A stretch of DNA of 64,000 nt from CBDBZL01 sp965213545. GTDB taxonomy: Bacteria > Pseudomonadota > Alphaproteobacteria > Sphingomonadales > Sphingomonadaceae. Location of the stretch: contig CBDBZL010000002.1 in NCBI GenBank assembly GCA_965213545.1, positions 1,054,001-1,118,000 of the forward strand, in the 5' to 3' direction. Every line of letters starts with the position of its first letter. Position 1 is the first letter of the stretch. This document shows, one piece after another, positions 51,607-59,859 of this stretch. A model generated the notes under the pieces. That model was not told the origin of the DNA. It was given only the letters and a program-made list of their open reading frames with translations, and ran no database searches. The position numbers were made by a program, and so were the translations under genes.

Positions 51607-52775
51607 GCCTTGAACGCACCAAAGCCGAACCACATCACGCCTTCGGCCAGCCGACCGGTGGTGGCGCTGCCGATCTCGGCGCTGACCGACCGCTCGATCG
51701 CCTCCTGCCCATAGATGCCGAGGCTGGGGACGACGAACTCGATGTAGTCATCTTGCGAAAAGCCGGCACGCCGGCACAATTCGCGCGGGTCCTCGTCACG
51801 GTAGCCCTTGTAATAGGGCTCGGCGTTGTAGTGCGAATCCCAGTCGAGATAGAAGCCTTCGAAGGGCCCCATGCGGTCGTTGGGCGGCAGCTCCATGTGC
51901 AGCATCAACCCGCCCGGGCGAAGCACACGCCGGGCCTCGGCGAACACCCGCGCACGCACCTTCCTGGGCAATTCGTGCAGAAACATGGAGGAGAAAACGA
52001 GGTCGAAGCTGTCATCGTCATAGGCCAGGCTGGAGGCGTCCATCTGGCGAAACTGGATGTCGGTTTCCATCGAACGCGCGCGGGCGCTGGCGTAACGCAA
52101 AACGCCTGGCGCGGCGTCGATGCCGACCACGCTGGTGCCGGGATAGGCGGCCTTCCAGGGCAGGGTGTTGTGCCCTACCGTGCAGCCCAGATCGAGGATG
52201 TCGACGGGCGAGAACTGGGGGTAGCGCGCCTCCACCCAGGCAGCCATGGATTGGCCGATATCGCTCAGCTCCTTGCCCATCAGGCCCATGGAGAAGATCG
52301 CCAGCCCACGGTCATAGACCGCACCCGCCTCCAGCCCGCCGCCGCCGCGCGTATAGCTGCCAGGCATCAGGTGGACATCGATGTCGCCGACATTCGGGGG
52401 CACGACCAGCGCCTCGTCCAGCATCAACGCGCCCGGGCGATCGGACAGCGTCGCCTCGGCCTCCTCCAGCGCGTCCGCATCACGTAGCACGCCGCTGCCG
52501 ACCGCGTCCCACACCATGCGCTGGGCATGCACCCGCATCGAGGAATAGATGCGGAAGGCAGGCTCATGCACCAGCGCGTCATGCGCATCATCGCTCGTTT
52601 CCGGCTCGCGGCCATGCGCCTTGCTGAAGGCGGGCGCGGCACGCCGGTCGTAGACCTGCTTCAGGTCATCCGCGAGATCGTTGAGGATGAACGAACGGAT
52701 GCCCGAGACGAAACGTCCGCGCGCCTCGTTGTCGGGATCGGGCGCGGGGGCCAGATCATGGCTGAGCTCTACCAA
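51603..52775 (-). CDS. SAM-dependent methyltransferase, class I (paralogue of 29089)
   Basis: 390 residues from TTG 52775, supported by AGGGAGG 8 bases upstream. N-terminal helical domain (ARGRFVSGIRSFILNDLADDLKQVYDRRAAPAFSKAHGREPET) and a Rossmann domain with motif I VDILDLGCTVGHNTLPW, VVGIDAAPGVLRYASARARSM, FDLVFSSMFLHELPRKVRARVFAEARRVLRPGGLMLHMELPP. It matches the first copy in both domains, but motif I reads DLGCTVGHN instead of EIGATIGHN. It follows the TonB receptor in operon D. Confidence 0.82.
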   Translation of the reverse strand: MVELSHDLAPAPDPDNEARGRFVSGIRSFILNDLADDLKQVYDRRAAPAFSKAHGREPETSDDAHDALVHEPAFRIYSSMRVHAQRMVWDAVGSGVLRDADALEEAEATLSDRPGALMLDEALVVPPNVGDIDVHLMPGSYTRGGGGLEAGAVYDRGLAIFSMGLMGKELSDIGQSMAAWVEARYPQFSPVDILDLGCTVGHNTLPWKAAYPGTSVVGIDAAPGVLRYASARARSMETDIQFRQMDASSLAYDDDSFDLVFSSMFLHELPRKVRARVFAEARRVLRPGGLMLHMELPPNDRMGPFEGFYLDWDSHYNAEPYYKGYRDEDPRELCRRAGFSQDDYIEFVVPSLGIYGQEAIERSVSAEIGSATTGRLAEGVMWFGFGAFKA

Positions 52776-52787
52776 GACGACGCCTCC

Positions 52788-55295
52788 CTAGAAATTCACC
52801 CGCGCCTTGACCAGCCAGGTCCGCGGCGGATTGAGATAGCTGTAATTGGCGAGCGAAGATTCGATCGCCTCCTCGTCGAAGCAGTTGCGGCATTCGGCGA
52901 TGAGGGCGAAGCGTTCGGCCAGATCGAGCGTCAGCGTGGCATTGACGATGAAGCGCGAGTCCGAGAACGAACCGACGATGAAGTCGCCATTGCCCACCTG
53001 GTTGGCCGGAAACACCGTGCCCGCAGACGAGGTGATCGGCGCGTCATAGATCGACACGTTGTCGATGCCCACTTCGCTCTCGTCCCGCCAGCTGACATTG
53101 ACCGCCGGGGTGAGCGACGTGCCGTCGCCGAACTCCAGCTCGTAGCTGCCCCCGAAGGCCACGGTGAATTCGGGCGTACGCACCGGAGTGGAGAGCGACC
53201 CGTCGGAGGCGACGATGCCCTCGCCGCAGGCGGTCGCATCGCCCCCCGCGACCAGACCCGCGGCAAGCTGCGACAGGCACTGGGCCTGCTGCACGGCAAC
53301 CGCCTGGACGCCGAACTCGTCGGCCGGCGCACTGTCGGGATCGAGCTTGTACTTGTCGTCCTGATAGCCGCCCGACAGATAGAGGTTGAGCCCGCGCACC
53401 GGCCGCGCCTGCAGCTCGATCTCGACGCCCCTGTTCTCGTAATCGGCGAAATTGCGCGTGATGAAGCCGATCGAGCCGTTCGGGCGGATCAGCGCGGCGG
53501 GCGTCTGCAGGTCGGACACATCGAGCCAGAAGGCGGTCAGATTGACCCGCAGGCGCCGGCCCAGCCCTTCCCACTTGGTGCCCACCTCGTAGCTCCAGGC
53601 GAATTCGGGGCCGAAGGGCAGCAGTTCGGACGCCGAGGTGCCGCGCGCGTTCCAGCCGCCCGACTTGAACCCGCGGGTGGCGCTGGCGAACAGCAGGAAG
53701 TCGGGATCGGGCTCGTAATTGACCGCAAAGCGCGGGGTCCACACATCGACGTTCTGCTTGGTGGGGATGAGCACGCCGTTCGCCGCCACCAGGTTCGCAT
53801 CATCGATGCAGTTCGGCTCGATGCTGCCGTCATTGCACGAAGCCCGGTTGTCGCTGATCGAGAGCTCCTTGGTCTCGTCGGTATAGCGGATGCCCGCGGT
53901 CAGCGTGATCTGGTCGGTAATGTTGAGGTCGCCCTGGGCATAGCCCGCATAGGCACGGGTGGTGTTGTCGAGCGTGCGATCGGCCAGCACAATGGGAAAG
54001 CCGCGTGGCGGCGGGGCGAATGGCAGCGTGAAGATATCGCCGAAATCGGAGAAATTGTCCTCTTCGAAATAATAGACACCGGTGACCAGGTCGAACCGGC
54101 CATCGAACAGGCTGGCGTTGACCTTCACTTCCTGGCTGAACTGCTCGAACTCGCCCTCGTTGACGATGGTAAAGCCCCCAAAGGTATAGCCGCGCACGGG
54201 TGGGCGCGGACTGGTCAGGCTGGGGAGGCCACGGCCATCGGCGAAATCGAGCGCATAGTCCTGCGCGGTGAACACATAGCCGGTAATGGCGTTAATCGTC
54301 GCCACACCGGCGCGGAACTCGAAATTGGACGAGAAGAAATCCACCCGAGTGTCGTTGCCCAGCCCGTATTCCGCCTTGTCGCCGGTTAGCAGGCTGGTGA
54401 ACTGGGTATCCTTGGTCAGCCCGGTGGTAACGAAGCGGCCGTCACACTGGGTGGGATCGGCCGGATCGCAATCGAAATTGAGGATGTTGGCGGCCTGGGT
54501 CTCGGTATGGAAATAGTTGAAGTTCCACGAGACATCGGGCGTCAGGTCGGCCAGCCACGCGGCGCGCACGCCCCACCCGTCGCCCTCGTTCACCCGCTCG
54601 CCGGTGGTGGAGTTGCGCGCATAGCCATCATCATCATTGACATAGGCCGACAGCTTTACCGCAAAGCCCTCGAACGCGGGCAGGTTGACCGAGCCGCGCG
54701 CCAGCTTGTTCTCGTACGAGCCATAGCCCAGTTCCGCATAGCCGCCGAACTCATCGGTCGGATCCTGCAAGAAGACCGAGACCGCGCCGCCGGTGGTGTT
54801 GCGGCCGAACAGCGTGCCCTGCGGGCCGCGCAACACCTCGATCCGCTCGACATCGAACAGCGACAGGTTGTTGGCGTTCTGCCGGCTGAGATAGATATCC
54901 TGGACGTAGGTGCCGATGGGCGGATCGAAGGTGGGGATGGTCTCGGAATTGCCCAACCCGCGCAGATAGTAGGAGTTGGCCGAACCCAGCCCGGTATTGT
55001 TGAGACCCACCAGATTGGGCACGAACTGGGCGATCTGGAGCGCTTCGGTCACCCCGCGGCGTTGAAGCTCGGCCCCGTCGAACGCGCTGATCGCGATGGG
55101 CACATCTTGCACGCTTTCCTCGCGCCTTTGTGCGGTCACGACGATGGCGGTGAGGCCGTCCGCCTCCGCCCGCGCCTCTTCCCTTGCCTGCTCGTCCGTC
55201 TGTTGGGCTGCTGCGGGTAAGCCACAACACAGCGCGGCGATCGAAGCGGTCAACAGCGCGATGGGTCGCGGATGGACGGGTCTTGCTGTCACCAT
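52788..55295 (-). CDS. TonB-dependent receptor (first gene of operon D)
   Basis: 835 residues. Signal peptide (LLTASIAALCCGLPAAAQQ), TonB box-like ADGLTAIVVTAQRREESVQDVPIAISAFDGAEL, plug with YYLRGLGNSETIPTFDPPIGTYVQDIYLSRQNANNLSLFDVERIEVLRGPQGTLFGRNTTGGAVSVFLQDP, then a 22-strand barrel (YAGYAQGDLNITDQITLTAGIRYTDETKELS; LFASATRGFKSGGWNARGTSASELLPFGPEFAWSYEVGTKWEGL) and the C-terminal aromatic end VKARVNF. No siderophore-specific feature is seen; such sphingomonad receptors often import carbohydrate, aromatic or peptide-like ligands. Energised by the Ton system at 17.3 kb. The operator at 55369-55384 lies upstream. Confidence 0.93.
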   Translation of the reverse strand: MVTARPVHPRPIALLTASIAALCCGLPAAAQQTDEQAREEARAEADGLTAIVVTAQRREESVQDVPIAISAFDGAELQRRGVTEALQIAQFVPNLVGLNNTGLGSANSYYLRGLGNSETIPTFDPPIGTYVQDIYLSRQNANNLSLFDVERIEVLRGPQGTLFGRNTTGGAVSVFLQDPTDEFGGYAELGYGSYENKLARGSVNLPAFEGFAVKLSAYVNDDDGYARNSTTGERVNEGDGWGVRAAWLADLTPDVSWNFNYFHTETQAANILNFDCDPADPTQCDGRFVTTGLTKDTQFTSLLTGDKAEYGLGNDTRVDFFSSNFEFRAGVATINAITGYVFTAQDYALDFADGRGLPSLTSPRPPVRGYTFGGFTIVNEGEFEQFSQEVKVNASLFDGRFDLVTGVYYFEEDNFSDFGDIFTLPFAPPPRGFPIVLADRTLDNTTRAYAGYAQGDLNITDQITLTAGIRYTDETKELSISDNRASCNDGSIEPNCIDDANLVAANGVLIPTKQNVDVWTPRFAVNYEPDPDFLLFASATRGFKSGGWNARGTSASELLPFGPEFAWSYEVGTKWEGLGRRLRVNLTAFWLDVSDLQTPAALIRPNGSIGFITRNFADYENRGVEIELQARPVRGLNLYLSGGYQDDKYKLDPDSAPADEFGVQAVAVQQAQCLSQLAAGLVAGGDATACGEGIVASDGSLSTPVRTPEFTVAFGGSYELEFGDGTSLTPAVNVSWRDESEVGIDNVSIYDAPITSSAGTVFPANQVGNGDFIVGSFSDSRFIVNATLTLDLAERFALIAECRNCFDEEAIESSLANYSYLNPPRTWLVKARVNF

Positions 55296-55342
55296 TTCAC
55301 TCTCGATGCCGGTGTATCACGAGCGCGGCGGCAAACACCCCC

Positions 55343-55410
55343 TTGACCTCGTCCGGCTTGCTGGCGCAATTTGTCCGGACAAATCCGGCAAAGTCAAGCG
55401 GCATCGGGCG
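55343..55410. promoter_or_regulatory. Divergent promoters with perfect operator (operon D / unit E)
   Basis: ATTTGTCCGGACAAAT at 55369-55384 is perfect. Rightward promoter: TTGACC (55343-55348), 17 bases, GCAATT (55366-55371), so the operator covers the -10 end. Leftward promoter: TTGACT, 17 bases, ACAAAT, with the operator between the two elements. One bound regulator would block both. Confidence 0.75.
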
Positions 55411-55482
55411 AGGACGCACCCGGCGTGACGGGTCACCGCCCGAACCGCCGCACATCGCCGCAGCGAAGGAGCCAACCCTGCG

Positions 55483-56151
55483 ATGACCTATCAGCTGCTC
55501 GTGTTCTTCCATCTGCTGCTGTTCGTGATGTGGCTGGGCGCGGATGTCGGCGTGTTCGTGCTGGGGCAGCATTTCCGCAAGCGCAGCGCCTATTCGCTCG
55601 ACCAGCGGCTGGTGCTCTTGAAGCTGCTGGTGACCGTGGACCTGGTGCCGCGCGCCGCCTGGGCGCTGATGGTGCCATCATCGCTCAGCGTGCTGGCCGC
55701 CGGGGGATGGTGGGACGTGCCGTGGTGGCTGCTGGCCGCCGCCTTCGCCATCGCGCTGATATGGCTGTTCCTGGTGTTCGATGCGCATGCCCACGACCAG
55801 ACGCCGCGCGCGGCGCGCAACCGGCGGATAGAAGGATGGGGCCGCTGGCTGCTGGCCGCCTTCTACCTGTGGCTGGGCGGCCAAAGCCTGGTCACCGGCG
55901 CGCCGCTCGCCGCCGACTGGCTGGCAACAAAGGCGCTGCTGTTCGGCCTGATCTTCGTTGCCGCGATCATGATCGATGTCACCTTCAAGCCGGTCGGCAA
56001 GCAGTTGGGCGCCGTGCTGGCTGAGGGCTCGAGCGATGCCACCGAACTGCCGCTGCTGACCATCATGAACCGCACCCGCATCTGGGTCTGGGCGGTTTAT
56101 GCGCTGCTGCTGGTCACCGCGTTCCTAGGCAATGTAAAGCCGTTGCCCTAA
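55483..56151 (+). CDS. CopD-like integral membrane protein
   Basis: 222 residues, about six membrane segments (YQLLVFFHLLLFVMWLGADVGVFVLG, WALMVPSSLSVLAAGGWW, WLLAAAFAIALIWLFLVFDAH, WGRWLLAAFYLWLGGQSLVTG, LATKALLFGLIFVAAIMIDVTF, IWVWAVYALLLVTAFLG). The His in FFHLLLFVMWLG and other polar residues in the helices resemble the CopD/DUF2269-type haem- or copper-related membrane proteins, but no ligand assignment is safe. It is the only gene of unit E, controlled by the shared operator. Confidence 0.65.
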   Translation: MTYQLLVFFHLLLFVMWLGADVGVFVLGQHFRKRSAYSLDQRLVLLKLLVTVDLVPRAAWALMVPSSLSVLAAGGWWDVPWWLLAAAFAIALIWLFLVFDAHAHDQTPRAARNRRIEGWGRWLLAAFYLWLGGQSLVTGAPLAADWLATKALLFGLIFVAAIMIDVTFKPVGKQLGAVLAEGSSDATELPLLTIMNRTRIWVWAVYALLLVTAFLGNVKPLP

Positions 56152-56160
56152 TACGACACA

Positions 56161-56205
56161 TGTTGGGAATGTGTGGCCAAAAGGCGAATATTTGTCTGGA
56201 CAAAT
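56161..56205 (+). promoter_or_regulatory. Promoter/operator of the second TonB receptor unit
   Basis: ATTTGTCTGGACAAAT (56190-56205) matches the shared operator except for one central base (CT instead of CC). Upstream TGTTGG (56161-56166), 18 bases and GAATAT (56185-56190) could be the promoter; the operator follows the -10 directly. Confidence 0.6.
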
Positions 56206-56288
56206 TAGGCCAAAAGCGGAACTTGGCGGCGGGATTTTGGATGTGCCGCGCGAATGTCAAGCGAGGGCGCAAGGGGGAGGCTCTATTC

Positions 56289-58760
56289 ATGCGACACACC
56301 AGGCTCAAGGCCGCGATCCGCGCAGGCGTCATCACTGCCGCCATGTTGGTGCCTGCCGCCGCGATAGCTCAAAACGACAGCGTGATTACTGGCAGCGTGA
56401 CCGATCCCGGCACGGTGAACAACCGACAGGCGGCCGGCCCGGTGAACGAAATCGTCGTCACCGCGCGCAAGATCGCGGAATCGATCAACGACGCGCCGGT
56501 CGCGGTCACCGCCTTCAATTCCGAGACGCTTGAAGACCGCGAGATCCGCGACATCAGCGCGCTGGCCCAGTTCACCCCTGGGCTCAGTTTCAGCCAGGCC
56601 TTTGGCCGCACCGGCGACCGGCCGGTGATCCGCGGCCTGTCCAACGTGCTGGCAGGCGTGCAGTTCGGGGTCGAATCGGGCGTGTCGGTGTTTCTCGACG
56701 GAGCGCTGTTTCGTGGCGACATTCAGACCATAAACTTCGACGCCGTCGAGCGGATCGAGGTGGTCAAAGGCCCACAGAGCGCGCTTTACGGACGCAACAC
56801 CTATGCCGGCGCCATCAACATCATCTCCAAGAGCCCGGGCAATGATTTCGGCGGTTTCGCCAAGGGCCGCATCGCCGAGCACGGCGAATACGAGGTCACC
56901 GCCGGGCTCGACCTGCCGGTGGTGCCCGACCTGCTCTCGCTGCGGGTGGACGGGCGTTACTACGAGTTCGGCGGCGAATATCGCAACACGATCACCGGCG
57001 ACCGGGTGGGCTCGGAGCAGAGCTATGGCGGCGCGGTGACCGCGTTCATCACCCCGGGTCCGGACATCGACATGCGGGTGCGCGCACAATATACCGAGGA
57101 TGACGACGGGCCGACGCCCTTCTTCCTGACCGGCGCGGTGAACAACAATTGCCGCCCCGGCTTCCGCTCCACCCGCTTCCGCACCGGCGGCGCACTGCGC
57201 TCGAACAACGACAACCAGTATTTCTGCGGCGTGATCGAGCCCCGGCCCGATCTGATCGCGCTCAACACCGATGCGGTTCCCGGATTTGCCGACGGCACCG
57301 CCTTCGACGGGGTCGAGATCGAGCGGCTGTTCATCTCGACCAATATCGACTGGGACATCGGCGGGTCGGGCTTCGTTGCCACCGCCATCGGCGCCTATCG
57401 TGACGAGAAGCAGCTGTTCGGCAGTGATTCCGACTTTTCGGAAGCCAATATCTTCTTCGGCCCGCCCGGGGTGGTGGAGCCGCTATTCGCCAATACCGAT
57501 ATCGAGGAGTTCGAGGATTACAGCATCGAGCTCAGGATCGGGACCCCGGTCGACCGGGCGATCCGCGGGCTCTTGGGCGGCTATTACTACAATTTCGAGG
57601 AGCGCGGCCGCGACATCACCTTCGCCTCGGGCAAGGAAGGGGTGGACTTCGGCACGGTCGGCCCGGGCAACGACCGCTCGACGATCGAGAACTACGCGGT
57701 CTTCGGCCGGATCGAGGCCGATATCACCCAGACGATAACGGTCGCGGTCGAGGGGCGCTATTTCGAGGAAACCAAGACGCTCACCGAGTTCAACCGGCCC
57801 GGCGGGACTGATTATCCCGATTACCAGACCAGCGATTTCACCCCGCGCGTCACTATCGACTGGCAGCCCAGCCCCGACACGCTGATCTATGCGATCTATG
57901 CCGAGGGCACCAAGCCCGGCGGGATCAACGGCGCTTCGGGCATCTCGGCCGGCTCACCCACCTTCGAGGACGAGCTGCTGACGGGCGGCGAATTCGGCAT
58001 CAAGCAGACCTTCCTGGCGGGCCGCCTGCAGGTCAACGCCGCGGTTTATTACAACGACGTCACCAACGTCCAGCTGACCACGTCGGTGCCCGACGTCACC
58101 GGCACCACGGCGGTAACCTCGGTCGCCACCAATCAGGGCAATGCCGAGGTCTTCGGTGTGGAGCTCGACATGCGCGCGCAGGCCACCGACTATCTCGGCT
58201 TCGGTCTGACCTATGCCTATATCGACAGCAAGTTCACCTCGGGCTGTGACGATTTTCAGTATACGCTCAACACCGGCGGTCTTCGTCCCAATTTCGACAC
58301 CCGCAACCCGACACCCGCGCAGCTCGAGCTGTGCAGCATCGAGGGCAACCGGCTGCCATTGGGATCGCCGCACCAGGCCTCGTTCTTCATCGATCTGGAC
58401 GCACCGATCAGCCGTGACCTCGATTTTGTCGGCAATGTCTCGCTGACCTTCGAGGATTCCAAGTTCGTTCAGGTGCACAATCTTGCCGAGACCGGCCAGG
58501 CGGGGCTGCTCTCGGCCCGGCTGGGCGTGCAGGGTTCCAACTGGGAGATCGCGCTGTTCGGCCGCAATCTGATGGATGAGGATGCGGTACCGCTGGCGAC
58601 CCGCTGGTTCGACCTGCGCTATGGTTTCGCCCCGCGCGACATTCCCTTCGGGCAGCTCGCCGCACAAGGCCAGGCCGCCGATACCGGATTGCCGCGCGCC
58701 TTCTTCAGCGCCTTGCGCAAGGGCCGGCAGGTGGGGCTGGAGGTCAGCTTCGATTTCTGA
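56289..58760 (+). CDS. TonB-dependent receptor (second)
   Basis: 823 residues from ATG 56289 (GGGGGAGG upstream; extension to 56160 would run through the operator). Signal peptide (GVITAAMLVPAAAIAQ), GPVNEIVVTARKIAESINDAPVAVTAFNSETLEDREIRDIS (TonB box and plug start), VIRGLSNVLAGVQFGVESGVSVFLDGALFRGDIQTINFDAVERIEVVKGPQSALYGRNTYAGAINIISKSP, barrel with DTLIYAIYAEGTKPGGINGASG and VFGVELDMRAQATDYLGFGLTYAYIDSKF, and C-terminal VGLEVSFDF. Two Cys pairs occur in loops (NNNCRPGFRS/NQYFCGV; SGCDDF/LELCSI). Together with the receptor at 52788 it points to import of one or more bulky substrates. Confidence 0.93.
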   Translation: MRHTRLKAAIRAGVITAAMLVPAAAIAQNDSVITGSVTDPGTVNNRQAAGPVNEIVVTARKIAESINDAPVAVTAFNSETLEDREIRDISALAQFTPGLSFSQAFGRTGDRPVIRGLSNVLAGVQFGVESGVSVFLDGALFRGDIQTINFDAVERIEVVKGPQSALYGRNTYAGAINIISKSPGNDFGGFAKGRIAEHGEYEVTAGLDLPVVPDLLSLRVDGRYYEFGGEYRNTITGDRVGSEQSYGGAVTAFITPGPDIDMRVRAQYTEDDDGPTPFFLTGAVNNNCRPGFRSTRFRTGGALRSNNDNQYFCGVIEPRPDLIALNTDAVPGFADGTAFDGVEIERLFISTNIDWDIGGSGFVATAIGAYRDEKQLFGSDSDFSEANIFFGPPGVVEPLFANTDIEEFEDYSIELRIGTPVDRAIRGLLGGYYYNFEERGRDITFASGKEGVDFGTVGPGNDRSTIENYAVFGRIEADITQTITVAVEGRYFEETKTLTEFNRPGGTDYPDYQTSDFTPRVTIDWQPSPDTLIYAIYAEGTKPGGINGASGISAGSPTFEDELLTGGEFGIKQTFLAGRLQVNAAVYYNDVTNVQLTTSVPDVTGTTAVTSVATNQGNAEVFGVELDMRAQATDYLGFGLTYAYIDSKFTSGCDDFQYTLNTGGLRPNFDTRNPTPAQLELCSIEGNRLPLGSPHQASFFIDLDAPISRDLDFVGNVSLTFEDSKFVQVHNLAETGQAGLLSARLGVQGSNWEIALFGRNLMDEDAVPLATRWFDLRYGFAPRDIPFGQLAAQGQAADTGLPRAFFSALRKGRQVGLEVSFDF

Positions 58761-58764
58761 GCCC

Positions 58765-59820
58765 GTGCGACCGGGCCGCCGGGCACCTTGGCGCGGGACG
58801 ACCGCCCTCCTGGTGCTCGCCGTTGTTTGTGCTGGGCTTGCCCCGGCCCCGGCGGTGGCTCAGGCCGAGCGGGGCTGGACCGAGGCGGTGGTCTCGGTCG
58901 CCGACCTGGATGCCATGCCGGGCTTTCTCGAGCGTATCGGCAATTGGCATGAGACCGGCTCGGGCGAACTGACCGCCGGCGAGCTTGCCTATTGGCAGGT
59001 CGAGGCCACCGGCCGCTGGCGCCGCCTGTGTGCGCCCGAGGCGGTGGTCGGATGCATCCGCTTCGTGCGCTTCGATGGCGCCCGCCAGGAACCCATCCGC
59101 CCGGCCGCGCGGGCCTGGGATACAGGCGGCATCTACTCGCTGATGATCCGCTCAAACGATGTCGATGCGCTTTACCGGGCGGCGCTCGACGAGCCGGGCT
59201 GGTGGGCCGAGAGCCCGCCGATCCGCTTCAGCTTCGGCACCTCGGACCTTAAGAACGTGGTGATCAGCGGGCCGCACGGGATCAAACTCGCCGCCTACGA
59301 GCGCGTCTCGCCCGCCTTCACCGCCTTCCCGGTGGGGCGGATCAGCCAGGCGTTCAACACCATGCGCATGGTCAGGAACCAGCCCGCCGCCAAGGCTTTC
59401 TACGCGCAGCTGGGCTTTCGCGAGCGGTTCGATTCGGACTACGAACCACTCGAACCCGTCTGGTCCAACTTCTCCATCCCGCGCAATTTCACGCCCATCA
59501 TCCGCCGCAAGGCCGCCGCGATGCAGCCGCATGGCGACGAACTGCCCGATGGCGAATGGGGCCGGGTGGAGGTGATGCAGATCGTCGGCTTCGAGGGGCG
59601 CGATCATTCGGCGCGCGCGGTGCCGCCCAATCTGGGGATCCTGTCGGTGCGCTACGAGGCGGACAATCTGGACGACTATCGCGCCCGGCTCGAAGCAGAT
59701 GGCGTGCCCATCGCCTACCGGGCGAGCGGTGTCGCGATCGGCGACCTTGGCAAGGTGGACATCTTCGCGGTACGCAGCCCCGATGGCGCGCTGACCGAGT
59801 TCTACGCGCCGGCCCCATAG
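58765..59820 (+). CDS. Exported two-domain VOC-family protein
   Basis: 351 residues from GTG 58765, 5 bases after the receptor stop. Signal peptide GTTALLVLAVVCAGLAPAPAVAQ. Two VOC modules: VVSVADLDAMPGFLERIGNWHETGSGELTAGELAYWQVEATGRWRRLCAPEAVVGCIRFVRFDG and SLMIRSNDVDALYRAALDEPGWW...; then NTMRMVRNQPAAKAFYAQLGFRERFDSDYEPLEPVW ... ILSVRYEADNLDDYRARLEADGVPIAYRASGVAIGDLGKVDIFAVRSPDGALTEFYA. Exported VOC proteins are uncommon; the two-domain layout resembles extradiol dioxygenases or two-module isomerases, but metal ligands are not clear. It is co-expressed with the TonB receptor and so acts in the periplasm. Confidence 0.72.
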   Translation: MRPGRRAPWRGTTALLVLAVVCAGLAPAPAVAQAERGWTEAVVSVADLDAMPGFLERIGNWHETGSGELTAGELAYWQVEATGRWRRLCAPEAVVGCIRFVRFDGARQEPIRPAARAWDTGGIYSLMIRSNDVDALYRAALDEPGWWAESPPIRFSFGTSDLKNVVISGPHGIKLAAYERVSPAFTAFPVGRISQAFNTMRMVRNQPAAKAFYAQLGFRERFDSDYEPLEPVWSNFSIPRNFTPIIRRKAAAMQPHGDELPDGEWGRVEVMQIVGFEGRDHSARAVPPNLGILSVRYEADNLDDYRARLEADGVPIAYRASGVAIGDLGKVDIFAVRSPDGALTEFYAPAP

Positions 59821-59859
59821 GCCTTATCCGCCGCCGGGTCAGGCCCGTTCACGCGGGCG

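Noticed and set aside
52527..54389. 620-codon plus-strand open frame opposite the TonB receptor
   Set aside because: Shadow frame of a complete TonB-dependent receptor.
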